64,000 bases of DNA from a virus. Positions 35,101-44,488 of this stretch are shown here, one piece after another (position 1 is the first letter of the stretch; each line of letters begins with the position of its first letter). The stretch lies in the IMG/VR virus record IMGVR_UViG_3300030012_003189, positions 26,964 to 90,963 of that record. One strand, given 5' to 3'. The notes under the pieces are model-generated. The model saw nothing but the letters and a program-made list of their open reading frames with translations. It was not told the origin of the DNA and did no database searches. The position numbers and the translations under genes are program-made.

Positions 35101-35110
35101 ATATAAATAT
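35101..35110 (-). promoter_or_regulatory. ATATTTATAT element (class I promoter candidate), upstream of the 59-aa gene
   Basis: The core lies 17 bases before the ATG at 35083, in the gap after the structural gene 35122-36396. It would drive the GIY-YIG gene and possibly the genes below it. Confidence 0.5.
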
Positions 35111-35121
35111 AAGTTTTTTAA

Positions 35122-36396
35122 TTAAACATCAATTCTAACTATAAAGTTAACTGGATAGTCAGGTAAGTTTTTAATTGGTTTTGGTAATTTAGCCACAGCC
35201 ATCATTTCGTTATCATTATTATATAAACCAATTGTGGTTATATATGGTGCTAAATAAGAACCAGTCAAATCAGTTGAACCAGATTCCCAATAATCATCCC
35301 AACTACCACTAACATATTCGTTAGTTACTGATGATGTAACTGAACCACTATAAAATGGTTTTCTATCTATACTGTATATATCTCTAATTTTTACAGTTTT
35401 AGCTGGTTCACCTCTTACAACTGGTGTTGTTGTAAAATTTTGAGAACCACTTTCAAATACCGTTACTGCTGTTGGGTTCTGAGAATAATTAAATTCACAA
35501 TCTCCAACTTCTAAGAAAAACTCATGCTCATAAATTGTATGAGTTCCTTTAAATGTTAAATCATATCCATTTAGTAGTGAAGTACAATTAGCATCGTTTA
35601 AAACAAATAAGCCTTCACCATAAAAAACATTTCCAACTATATAAGCACTCCAATTTGTAATTAGACCAAATGGATTATCATCATCAGCAAATCTAATAAT
35701 ACCACACTCAAAATCCATTGTAAGTATTGATACAGCGTTCATAGCAGTTACTCTCGTATCTGCTCCACCAATTGGAACTATTGTTAAAACATTTAACGAA
35801 CCACTTTCAAAGTTTGTTAAATCAGTTGTTCCGTGATATTCATTTCCATCGAAATCAGCAAAGTGTATTTCACCTGTTTCATTATTTAATAAAAGAATCT
35901 TAGCACATCTCGTACTTTCAACCAAATTTCCATATCCATCATCAACAATCTTTAATCTTTTTGATTCTACTTTAGGTGTGTGTATGAATAATTCTACCGA
36001 ACCTGGTTTTATTTCTTCACCATATTGTGATTGTGATACTGCTAATAACTCTATGTGATTAGTTAATACTCTTTGATTACCATAAGCAAATTGTGGATGT
36101 TGTTTCCCTGCGCCTGTTAATGGTGATAATTTATTTGATGGATGATAATATTTTGCTTTTGTTGATTGATATAATTGCCTTTGATAAAATTCATTAGTTT
36201 TTGCATCATTAATTGGGTCAAAGAATGTATCTAAATCATAAGCACCACCCGGTATAGTATTCAGTACTATAACTTCATCTTTTACTGATGCTGAATGAGC
36301 AGTGTAAATCTCATAACTACCCGAACCATGTGTATAGGTTTTATGAGTCCTAATAGGTCTAATGTTTACGTTTTCTGCTGGAATTTCTTTTAACAT
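35122..36396 (-). CDS. Virion/baseplate structural protein (C-terminal paralogue of 36485-37738)
   Basis: This 424-residue protein is rich in Gly/Ser and beta-type sequence, with no catalytic motif. Its C-terminal part has CEFNYSQNPTAVTVFESGS and YITTIGLYNNDNEMMAVAK, which match FNFSNNPTFVSGS and YITTIGLFNNANEMLAVAK in the neighbour 36485-37738, so the two share a domain of about 90 residues. It is preceded by an ATATTTATAT element, 16 bases upstream, and a GGAG ribosome binding site. The location in the tail module suggests a tail or baseplate protein; the exact part is unknown. Confidence 0.65.
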   Translation of the reverse strand: MLKEIPAENVNIRPIRTHKTYTHGSGSYEIYTAHSASVKDEVIVLNTIPGGAYDLDTFFDPINDAKTNEFYQRQLYQSTKAKYYHPSNKLSPLTGAGKQHPQFAYGNQRVLTNHIELLAVSQSQYGEEIKPGSVELFIHTPKVESKRLKIVDDGYGNLVESTRCAKILLLNNETGEIHFADFDGNEYHGTTDLTNFESGSLNVLTIVPIGGADTRVTAMNAVSILTMDFECGIIRFADDDNPFGLITNWSAYIVGNVFYGEGLFVLNDANCTSLLNGYDLTFKGTHTIYEHEFFLEVGDCEFNYSQNPTAVTVFESGSQNFTTTPVVRGEPAKTVKIRDIYSIDRKPFYSGSVTSSVTNEYVSGSWDDYWESGSTDLTGSYLAPYITTIGLYNNDNEMMAVAKLPKPIKNLPDYPVNFIVRIDV

Positions 36397-36412
36397 ATGA
36401 TATTACTCCTTT

Positions 36413-36422
36413 ATATAAATAT
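36413..36422 (-). promoter_or_regulatory. ATATTTATAT element (class I promoter candidate), upstream of structural gene 35122-36396
   Basis: The coding strand reads GATATTTATATAAAGGAGTAA, combining the core with a strong ribosome binding site (AAAGGAG). There are 16 bases between the core and the ATG at 36396. It lies directly after the terminator at 36424-36455. Confidence 0.5.
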
Positions 36423-36423
36423 C

Positions 36424-36455
36424 ACAAAAAGAAAAACCTCACTTTTGATGAGGTT
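36424..36455 (-). terminator. Rho-independent terminator after 36485-37738
   Basis: On the minus strand AACCTCA and TGAGGTT form a 7-bp stem around a 7-base loop, followed by a T-rich run (TTTCTTTTT). It ends the transcript of the structural gene 36485-37738 and abuts the promoter-like element of the next gene. This supports separate transcription units. Confidence 0.75.
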
Positions 36456-36484
36456 CTTACTTTGTTTGAAATGCGTGCCTACGG

Positions 36485-37738
36485 TTAAAAGTCTAATTTA
36501 ACTTTTACTAATATTTCTTTATCAAACGATTTTGCAATCGGTTGAGATGTTTTAGCTACTGCTAACATTTCGTTTGCATTATTGAATAATCCAATTGTTG
36601 TAATATAAACTCTTGGGTCTCTCTTAAACGATGATACTGCAAATGCGTTATCTGAACCACTTACGAATGTTGGGTTGTTAGAGAAGTTAAACTCTCTGTT
36701 GTTTGCTCTAACAAAATAATGTGATGTAGATACATTCTCAGTTCTTCTTGCTTCGAAATCTGCTCCGTTCTTAATTGCTGCGTACAACCAGTGATGTGCT
36801 TTCTTATCAGCATCTACTCCAGTAAACAATGAACTAGTCGTTGAGTAATTCAATGCCGCTGAACCTGTATGTGCTGAGAAACCTATTTCAGCTTCTAATG
36901 CGCCAGGATTAAGTAGTATGATTCCTTGGTCAGGATAAAATACACCATAACCTTGTCCTACTGAGAATGAATTACCATCTGTAGAACCTGATGTATATTT
37001 ACTATCTATAGTTGCTTCTGCTGAAGAACCTAAGTTAAGTGAACCACTTACAACATCAAATACTCTACCAGATTTACCAACTGTATCTGAGAACTTCTTA
37101 CCACTATCATCGATAAGTGTAATGTGTCCTCTTGAACCACTTACTTTAAGTGACCAGTTACCAGCATCTAATTGTTCTTTATATCTTGCTCTTGCTACAT
37201 TAATCACAAAGAAATCTTCGGTATTATGGCCCGTACCAGAAGCGGATGCGAATGTAAAGTGAGAATCTTCTTGTCCAAGTAGTAAAGAACGATACTGCAT
37301 ATATGTTGCTTTTGTAGGGAACTTAGCGTTATCGTTAGTTGAGAGGGCAACTGAACCACTACCACTAATATGTCCGTATGCTACTGCGTATTGTACTTCA
37401 CCATTTGATGCGGTATTGAAGATATTATAAAAATAATCACCTGATGATGATTGTGCTTGTGAACCAGTGTGATGTTCTGCTAATGAACCAGTATCACCTG
37501 TCCAAAGTCCTGTAGTTACTACTTCTACTTTACCAGTTATTTGGTCAAATTCATTGAACCTTTTGTAAATTCCTGATGCTACTGCTGCTCCATCTGCGTT
37601 TAGCTGGTCATTACCACTTAGGTATTCATTAATAATACCTGCTAACTCCTCAGAAGAAACTTGACCATCAGCGTTCTGTAGGTATTGTGCTAACTCATTG
37701 GTTAACGCTGCTCCCTGTTGTCCTGCTATTTCTGCCAT
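36485..37738 (-). CDS. Virion/tail structural protein
   Basis: This 417-residue protein has repeated Gly/Ser stretches (GSGSVALST, TGSAALNYSTTSS) and beta-strand character. The C-terminal YITTIGLFNNANEMLAVAKTSQPI is shared with 35122-36396. The N-terminal segment, NELAQYLQNADGQVSSEELAGIIN, is helix-prone and may be an attachment part. It lies in the tail module between a 208-residue structural protein and a terminator. No enzyme motif is visible. The T4 equivalent is not clear. Confidence 0.65.
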   Translation of the reverse strand: MAEIAGQQGAALTNELAQYLQNADGQVSSEELAGIINEYLSGNDQLNADGAAVASGIYKRFNEFDQITGKVEVVTTGLWTGDTGSLAEHHTGSQAQSSSGDYFYNIFNTASNGEVQYAVAYGHISGSGSVALSTNDNAKFPTKATYMQYRSLLLGQEDSHFTFASASGTGHNTEDFFVINVARARYKEQLDAGNWSLKVSGSRGHITLIDDSGKKFSDTVGKSGRVFDVVSGSLNLGSSAEATIDSKYTSGSTDGNSFSVGQGYGVFYPDQGIILLNPGALEAEIGFSAHTGSAALNYSTTSSLFTGVDADKKAHHWLYAAIKNGADFEARRTENVSTSHYFVRANNREFNFSNNPTFVSGSDNAFAVSSFKRDPRVYITTIGLFNNANEMLAVAKTSQPIAKSFDKEILVKVKLDF

Positions 37739-37756
37739 AATTTTTTACCCTCTTTA

Positions 37757-38383
37757 TTATTCTTTAACAAATGTAATCGTTACAGGGATAGTTTGTGAAC
37801 CACCCGTTTCGTTACCATATACCGTAATAGTTGTTTTTATAGTTTCAGTAATGTTCGGATTAGGAATAAACGAAAACTTTAATCCTGATTCTACTGATGC
37901 AGTTGTTGTTACTTCATCTCCTAAGAATACAGGTACCGAACCTGCTGATACTGCCAATCCACTACCTACAACTGTACCAGCATTTTTGTTTGCTAATACT
38001 ACTGTATATCCAGCTGCGCTATTACCCGCAGGTGATGTAGTTGGACTTAGTGATACTTCACCACTATTTTGATTTACAGATATAGAAGGAATACCAAATT
38101 CTACTTTTGGAATCTTAGTTGTTCCTTTTGGTAATGTTACCAATTTATATCTTAATGTTTGTGTTTCATCTGGTGATGCCTCTAAGATTGGAATCGCTTT
38201 AATAGCTGCATCATAAAATGCAGAACCCTTTGGATGAGCTGGTTCGTATAAACCATAATCAATTTCATCATCCCCTAATGCGAATCTCGTAATATTAAGA
38301 CCTTCACCTGTTGCTAGCTTCTCTCTACCTTTTTTGGTAAGGATAGCATCTACTGTGATTTCTGTGTTATCTAAATATGCCAT
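37757..38383 (-). CDS. Conserved virion protein, 208 aa
   Basis: This 208-residue protein opens with AYLDNTEITVDAILTKKGRE and ITRFALGDDEIDYGLYEP, a pattern common in T4-like phage structural proteins (LTxxGRxxL...FALGDDEIDY). The rest is beta-rich and ends in TVYGNETGGSQTIPVTITF, like an Ig-type domain. It probably decorates the tail or baseplate. It is preceded 27 bases upstream by an ATATTTATAT element. Confidence 0.7.
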   Translation of the reverse strand: MAYLDNTEITVDAILTKKGREKLATGEGLNITRFALGDDEIDYGLYEPAHPKGSAFYDAAIKAIPILEASPDETQTLRYKLVTLPKGTTKIPKVEFGIPSISVNQNSGEVSLSPTTSPAGNSAAGYTVVLANKNAGTVVGSGLAVSAGSVPVFLGDEVTTTASVESGLKFSFIPNPNITETIKTTITVYGNETGGSQTIPVTITFVKE

Positions 38384-38410
38384 AATGTTTATTCCCTATA
38401 TGTTTACAAT

Positions 38411-38420
38411 ATATAAATAT
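38411..38420 (-). promoter_or_regulatory. ATATTTATAT element (class I promoter candidate), upstream of 37757-38383
   Basis: The coding strand reads TTATATTTATATATTG with 27 bases to the ATG at 38383. It occupies the 60-base gap after the giant structural gene and could start a separate transcript for the tail proteins below. Confidence 0.5.
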
Positions 38421-38443
38421 AACTTTTCTAAAAAATAGATAAA

Positions 38444-41400
38444 TTATTCTATCTCTAATATTGGTTCACCACTTCCTCTACCACTATCTGATACTTTTAG
38501 AGTATTAGGATTAGTAGTAAATACCTCAACTGGTGGTGTTCCATCTAAGGTTGTAGCTTGTGTTTGTTTACAACCTTTAAAATATAAATTTTCCATACCA
38601 GTTGTTAAATCTGAGGTAAATTTATTATGTGTTGGTAAGTAACCATTCAATGCTGTTACTTGTACTATAGTTCCATCTGGGTCAACATTACCAACTGAAT
38701 TTGCTAATGAACCTGATGGTGAGGTAAACGATACTATTGTTTTTGTTCTTACCGCTGATTCTGATACAATTGTACCTAATGAACTATCTAATGGATTTAA
38801 TTGTACTTTTTGTTTAAATTTCTTTTCTTTTTTAACAACCCAAACTCTAAGTTTTTCTTTTTTGTAATTATTAAAACTATCTCTTGTAGTTCTAACAATA
38901 AACCCATTTGTTGCTGGTCCTAATCCAAATCCATTTTTTGCTAATCCATCTGGGTCAAATCCAATAATTTCACTATTCAACACATCAACTTCAAGTTGTT
39001 TTGATTGAGATGCAGCTGCATCTGAAATTAAAGTATCTAAACCTATTTTACTACCAGAAATTTCTGTTATCGTAGTATCTGTTAGTGTAGCTTCGTAGTT
39101 ATTAAAGTTTACATTTAGTTCCTCTATCTGCGTTTCACTTATCGATGTTTCATAAGATGGAAGCGTTTCTTCAAAATTAATAGTATCAGATAAATCTAAA
39201 TTAGCATCTTTTTGTTCAACAGATGATGTTACCGAAATTATAGAACCTCTGGAGATATCCTCAACACCTTCTTTAGATTCCATTAATTCAGCAACTGGTT
39301 CTCTTCTTCTTTCTTTGTTTCTTTCTAATAAGTGTGGTTCTATTAATAAACCATCCATTACCTTAACCCTAGCAGGTATCATTTGTTTGATTGTTTCAAA
39401 CAATGATTTATCTATATATTTTATTATATTAATGTATTCATATATGTTTAAAGTATATCTACCAAAAATATATTTTCTTAATTCTAATAAATCAGGATAA
39501 TCATCTTTATATTGGTCACCAGCGTGTCCTATATAATCATCGATACTAAAATCAGGTAATGATTTTATGATATCCATATTTAATTCTTTTGATGGTGATA
39601 AGAATATACCTAACTGATTTGAATCCAATGGTGCTCTATCAAATGCTTTCTTAGTTGCTCTTTGTTTATATGATAGGTTTTGTACTAAATCAGCAGATTC
39701 AAATCTAAACTTATCAGCTGGTCCGAATCCCATTGAAGGAACTTTTGCTGTTACTTGTCTATCATATACTTCATACTGATATGGATATGTTGGATTATCA
39801 CTAAATCCACTTGCAGTAGCTGCAGATGCATATCTAATCAATCCATTAGAACCTGTATCTGGTGCTACGTTTGGTATCGATGGGTTTGAATCTAAATTTT
39901 TAGGTTTTTCAAAATCTAATCTTAACATCAAATCCTCAGTAGATGAAGAAATATGATTACCATTAATTTTTTCAGGAAATAAGGAATGGTCTACTATTAC
40001 TGATGATGATAATGATGAACTCCAAATTCTAAATTCATCTAATGAACCTGTAAATCCATCCCCAACAGATAATTGTGAACCACTAAAGAATTCGTTTATT
40101 GAAGATGTAAAATCAGTAGAAGAACTAAACTGCATTCTAATTCTACTTTGGAAATCTTGCATAGCAACTAACTCAATAGATTCCGATGTACCATTTTCTG
40201 ATGATGAATGATGATTAACATTGATTACGAATTGTGTAAATTCATCATTAAATAAAGAACCTGATGTTGTTACTACTTCACCAAAAGATGATGAAAAGTT
40301 TAATCTACCGATACTTCCAAATTGATGTTCTAATTTAACGTTCCAATATGGTTCATTAGTAATTAAAGATTGGGTATGTTGATTGGATGTTTTGAATCTA
40401 ACCTCAACTGCATGTGATGATGATACACCATTTTCTAATTTCCAATCAACTAATACTTTTGAATCATCAGTATCATTTGATAGTTGTACTGCTGATGTTC
40501 TATCATCAAATGTAAATGTAGATGTTTGTGTTGAATCTTGTCTTGGTCCACCAAACTCCATAATAGTAAGAAGTGATGATGGAATTCCATATGTAGAAAG
40601 AACGGCACTTAAACCTCTTCTTGTACCTTTATGTTTTAGTAAGTATGGTAAGTTATTTAATATTCTTCTCCAAATAGTATTTTCATATTCTTTACCACTT
40701 TTTACAAGTTTAGATGTTTGTTTAGAATCTCTATATCCTAAAACATATTCCCATAGTCTTTTTGTTGATTGAGAAGAATGTGGTATCCAGCTATAGTTTT
40801 TCAGTATATGTTTTAACATATCATCACTAATACCGATTCTTTGTTTTTCTTCTACTTTAATATTTTTCTTTAATGCTGTTATATAAGTCCAAAGGATATC
40901 AAAGTGATGTCCTATCATATCTAAGAACATTATATAATCAGTTTGTTCCTCATCATTCTTAATATACTGAGGGATATTGTTTGATAGATAATCTACATTA
41001 TCTTTATCGTATGCTGATGAAGATACCAATAAAGTGTTATACCATGCTATCGAATCACCACTACCAGTTGATTGAAGTGATACCCCATCTGATTCTTTTG
41101 GGAATGCTAATGATGATGTCGAATCTGTTAAGAAATGTTCAAATCCATCAAAGTTAGCCTTAACATCATTTATTTTCTTTTGTAATGATTGTTTTTCTCT
41201 AAGTAAAGATAACGAACCAGTAGATGAACCACTACCACTTTCTATTGTAGCTATACCATTTTTGTAAGTTTCTAATAATGATAATTTGTAAAAATAGTTT
41301 CTTGCTCTTTCTTCTGCTGAACCAAAGTGTACAAAATTATCAAATCTATATTCTTCTCTAACAGTTCCATCTACAGAATATCCATATTCGGTTTCTATAA

Positions 41401-44400
41401 AATCAAAAGATGATGAAACATATTCTATATTTAGTTTTTGTGTATTGATGCCTGATGAAGATACAAATGTATCTATTAGCTTTGCCGATGATTCAGAACC
41501 ACTACCTACTAATTCATCTATAAGTTCAAATCCAGTATCAGCTGGAGAACCACAATCGTTTACACCAAAGTTTGGTCCTTTAAGTGGTACACAATATTCT
41601 TCTGAATCATCTACAATAGAAATCTCATCAATTATTGGTTGTGTAATAATTTTAGAAATCCAAAGTTCTTGATTAGGTTGTATCTCTTTACCTAATGGTT
41701 CATACATTTTAAGAACTAACGAGTTAAATCCACCATCTGTATATTCTGGTAAAAATTTATCCCTTAGTTCATCATACTTAAAGTTTCTAAACGTTACATC
41801 ATCTGTTTCCCAATTTGAAATTAGTTTATTTTTACCATCACCGAAATGTGCTAAGTGCGTAAGATACTTTGAAGTTTCATCATCAAATAAATTTAAATCC
41901 ATTTCAAATGCATCACAAAGCTGGTCAACTACATCTTCTCTTGGTAAATCTATATCTGATTTTACAAATGTTATTTGTATTGATTCTAATTTACCAACTA
42001 CTTCTTTTGATGTAGATGTATTATGTGGTTGTAATAATATGTTGAATTTTAACTCAGTATCATCTTCTTTTATTTTTGTACCTAATAGTTTTATTATTCT
42101 TTGTACATTGAAATCTACAGATTGTGTTGGTGAAAATTGACCATAAGGTTTTGATTTATCACCTACATATATTTTTACAAAATTTGTATTTACTGATTGG
42201 TATGCTACAGTGAAATCTACATCATATCCTTTAAAATCAGCCCCCTTTAATATCTCAGGATAATTAATATTAACAATATCGGGTGTCTTTACTTCAACTT
42301 CATTTACAACATTAATTATAAATTTTGCAGCTTCCCCATCTCCATATCCATCATTGTAAGGGCAAACATAACCAACATATTGTCCAACTCCTGAAGTAAA
42401 CATTGAATTACTAATTGTAAATACACCAGATTCATCCGTACTTGATTTATTTGTTTTGTTTAATTTAAAAGTTACCTTATCAGTATTTTTAGAATCATAT
42501 CCTAAATTTAATTTTTGTGGAGCTGCTATATTATATCTAAAGCTGGTTGGACTTATCGTTACTGATGGTACTAATATTGGTACTACTTTTTCAAAGTTTA
42601 TTAAAAGAGTTGTTGGTTCAGTTACATCTAAAGTTAATTCTTCGGCATTTACTCTTTCAAATCCCTTAGCATCTTCATCTACAATTCTTCCTTTTAGTAT
42701 TTCGAAATATGAAATTTTTACATTTGATGGGTCTTTTGATTTAATTACAATATCAAATGCACTTCCTGCTTTTCCTTTAAACGTATGACTGTTAATTCTT
42801 CTTACATCATTACCATTAACAACGGCAGAATAAAATTGAGTTAGTTGTGTTCCATCTAAATTATCACCAGCCTTAGTCAATACTAATAGTTCAGGTACTT
42901 TCTTTGGTGGTGGTCCATCATCCTTTGTAGTATCATCATCACTAACATCATCATCAACTACTACTATCTCTTTTGTTAAATTAAATGTAGCTATTTGGAA
43001 TAATCCTTCAATATCTAAAGTGGGTACTACCTTACCATTTTTATAAAATATGAAATCATATACAAATTTTTGTGTTCTAATTTCTTCCTTAACAGTTTTA
43101 TATCTCTTTCTTTGATTTTGAGCTTGCTGATTTTGTCTCAGCATGTTAGTCATACCAGTGTTAGCTTCTGAACCTTGTCCTAACAAACCAAAAGTTTGAG
43201 TAAATCTTCTATCTTCTAAAGGTTTTAAACCACCTGTCATAAAGCTTGGGTCAATAAAATCATCAAAAGTATCATCTAAAACTTGCTTTTCAACAATAGT
43301 TACTTTTTCATCAATTCTCCCTACAATTCTATATGATTCATCTGAAGTATATCCAGTTCTTCTTACTGTTATTGATTTACCATTATTTAATATTTCTTTA
43401 TGTGAAAAAGTTAGTACGCTTGGTGTAAGTTTTGCATATCCTTGAGTTTGTCCATTTACTAATACTTCACAATTACCAGGATTTGTTACAACCCTTACAG
43501 TTACAACTTTGTTACCAACAGGTTTTACTATTGGTATAACTTGTATTGTTTGTTGGCCTTGGTCAAATTTAGTAACACCACTTGTAATTCTGTTTCCACT
43601 TGGAGTTCTTAACTCTTCACCAGCCAATGCTAAATCTCTATCTCTAATAGAAAAAGAATTATCTACACCATTTTGCATAGATTGTGCAATCTGATTTTCT
43701 ATTACACCTCTACTATTTATCTGTTCAGCTGCACTTAATCCTTGATTATATATTTGTTCTTTTGCTATTCTATCAGAAACCGTCCCTAAAATCTCACCCA
43801 TTGGTCTGATATTACTATAATCTAATTGATTTTGTCTTGCAATACTCTCTGTAATAGCAGTACCAATTGCAGCTTGTGTTGTTGGTTTTGATTTTACAGT
43901 GTTTCCTTTATTATTGTTTTGGATAGGTGGTATTGTAACCATTACATCTTCAAATCCCTTATCACCAAATGTTGCAAGTCGAGGATTTGTTCCACCTCCC
44001 ATACCCATTGACATACCCATTGGTTGGAGAGAAGCAGCTGCTGGTGAACTACTTTGTGGAGTAGAAGTTTTTATTTGATTCGTTGTTTTTGGTGTAACAG
44101 TTTTTACATATGCAGATGGTGTTTGCTGTCCTGTATTTTTAGGTTTTGTTACACTTGGTTTGTTTACAACAGGCGCTTGTTTTTGTTGTTTGACCTTTAT
44201 AACAGTTTTCTTTGGTTTAGTATTAGATGTTACATTCGCTGGAATCTTTATTGAAAAAGAACTAGCTTTTGGAGTATAATTAGTAGTTTGTTTTTTAACA
44301 GTAGTTAAAGTATCACGCACAAGTGCTGATGTACTTTTTTTACCAACACTATTAAATCCTTTGTTTATTGAACTATTCATCAAAGCAAGTGGAGATGATG

Positions 44401-44488
44401 TCCCAACGGAACTCTTCTTTGAGCTTGTTCCATAAGACATAGCGAAAGGTGATTTATTAAACTTACTACTTCCAAATTTATTAATCAT
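38444..44488 (-). CDS. Giant baseplate/tail protein with PEGA-like and LamG-like domains (2014 aa)
   Basis: This is the largest gene here. Residues 1-330 are Ser/Thr/Lys/Gln-rich and low complexity. At about 336-370 there is a PEGA-like unit (NPGNCEVLVNGQTQGYAKL). A segment around 645-1000 has Ig-like phrases (VSVTISPTSF style). Near 1230-1310, WIPHSSQSTKRLW and NNLPYLLKHKGTRRGLSAVL resemble tail-protein (gpI-like) elements. At about 1320-1505, STFTFDDRTSAVQLS and FTGSLDEFRIWSSSL form a LamG-like domain. It follows the 657-residue gene in the gp6 operon, so it is probably a baseplate component. The T4 counterpart is unclear. Confidence 0.7.
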   Translation of the reverse strand: MINKFGSSKFNKSPFAMSYGTSSKKSSVGTSSPLALMNSSINKGFNSVGKKSTSALVRDTLTTVKKQTTNYTPKASSFSIKIPANVTSNTKPKKTVIKVKQQKQAPVVNKPSVTKPKNTGQQTPSAYVKTVTPKTTNQIKTSTPQSSSPAAASLQPMGMSMGMGGGTNPRLATFGDKGFEDVMVTIPPIQNNNKGNTVKSKPTTQAAIGTAITESIARQNQLDYSNIRPMGEILGTVSDRIAKEQIYNQGLSAAEQINSRGVIENQIAQSMQNGVDNSFSIRDRDLALAGEELRTPSGNRITSGVTKFDQGQQTIQVIPIVKPVGNKVVTVRVVTNPGNCEVLVNGQTQGYAKLTPSVLTFSHKEILNNGKSITVRRTGYTSDESYRIVGRIDEKVTIVEKQVLDDTFDDFIDPSFMTGGLKPLEDRRFTQTFGLLGQGSEANTGMTNMLRQNQQAQNQRKRYKTVKEEIRTQKFVYDFIFYKNGKVVPTLDIEGLFQIATFNLTKEIVVVDDDVSDDDTTKDDGPPPKKVPELLVLTKAGDNLDGTQLTQFYSAVVNGNDVRRINSHTFKGKAGSAFDIVIKSKDPSNVKISYFEILKGRIVDEDAKGFERVNAEELTLDVTEPTTLLINFEKVVPILVPSVTISPTSFRYNIAAPQKLNLGYDSKNTDKVTFKLNKTNKSSTDESGVFTISNSMFTSGVGQYVGYVCPYNDGYGDGEAAKFIINVVNEVEVKTPDIVNINYPEILKGADFKGYDVDFTVAYQSVNTNFVKIYVGDKSKPYGQFSPTQSVDFNVQRIIKLLGTKIKEDDTELKFNILLQPHNTSTSKEVVGKLESIQITFVKSDIDLPREDVVDQLCDAFEMDLNLFDDETSKYLTHLAHFGDGKNKLISNWETDDVTFRNFKYDELRDKFLPEYTDGGFNSLVLKMYEPLGKEIQPNQELWISKIITQPIIDEISIVDDSEEYCVPLKGPNFGVNDCGSPADTGFELIDELVGSGSESSAKLIDTFVSSSGINTQKLNIEYVSSSFDFIETEYGYSVDGTVREEYRFDNFVHFGSAEERARNYFYKLSLLETYKNGIATIESGSGSSTGSLSLLREKQSLQKKINDVKANFDGFEHFLTDSTSSLAFPKESDGVSLQSTGSGDSIAWYNTLLVSSSAYDKDNVDYLSNNIPQYIKNDEEQTDYIMFLDMIGHHFDILWTYITALKKNIKVEEKQRIGISDDMLKHILKNYSWIPHSSQSTKRLWEYVLGYRDSKQTSKLVKSGKEYENTIWRRILNNLPYLLKHKGTRRGLSAVLSTYGIPSSLLTIMEFGGPRQDSTQTSTFTFDDRTSAVQLSNDTDDSKVLVDWKLENGVSSSHAVEVRFKTSNQHTQSLITNEPYWNVKLEHQFGSIGRLNFSSSFGEVVTTSGSLFNDEFTQFVINVNHHSSSENGTSESIELVAMQDFQSRIRMQFSSSTDFTSSINEFFSGSQLSVGDGFTGSLDEFRIWSSSLSSSVIVDHSLFPEKINGNHISSSTEDLMLRLDFEKPKNLDSNPSIPNVAPDTGSNGLIRYASAATASGFSDNPTYPYQYEVYDRQVTAKVPSMGFGPADKFRFESADLVQNLSYKQRATKKAFDRAPLDSNQLGIFLSPSKELNMDIIKSLPDFSIDDYIGHAGDQYKDDYPDLLELRKYIFGRYTLNIYEYINIIKYIDKSLFETIKQMIPARVKVMDGLLIEPHLLERNKERRREPVAELMESKEGVEDISRGSIISVTSSVEQKDANLDLSDTINFEETLPSYETSISETQIEELNVNFNNYEATLTDTTITEISGSKIGLDTLISDAAASQSKQLEVDVLNSEIIGFDPDGLAKNGFGLGPATNGFIVRTTRDSFNNYKKEKLRVWVVKKEKKFKQKVQLNPLDSSLGTIVSESAVRTKTIVSFTSPSGSLANSVGNVDPDGTIVQVTALNGYLPTHNKFTSDLTTGMENLYFKGCKQTQATTLDGTPPVEVFTTNPNTLKVSDSGRGSGEPILEIE

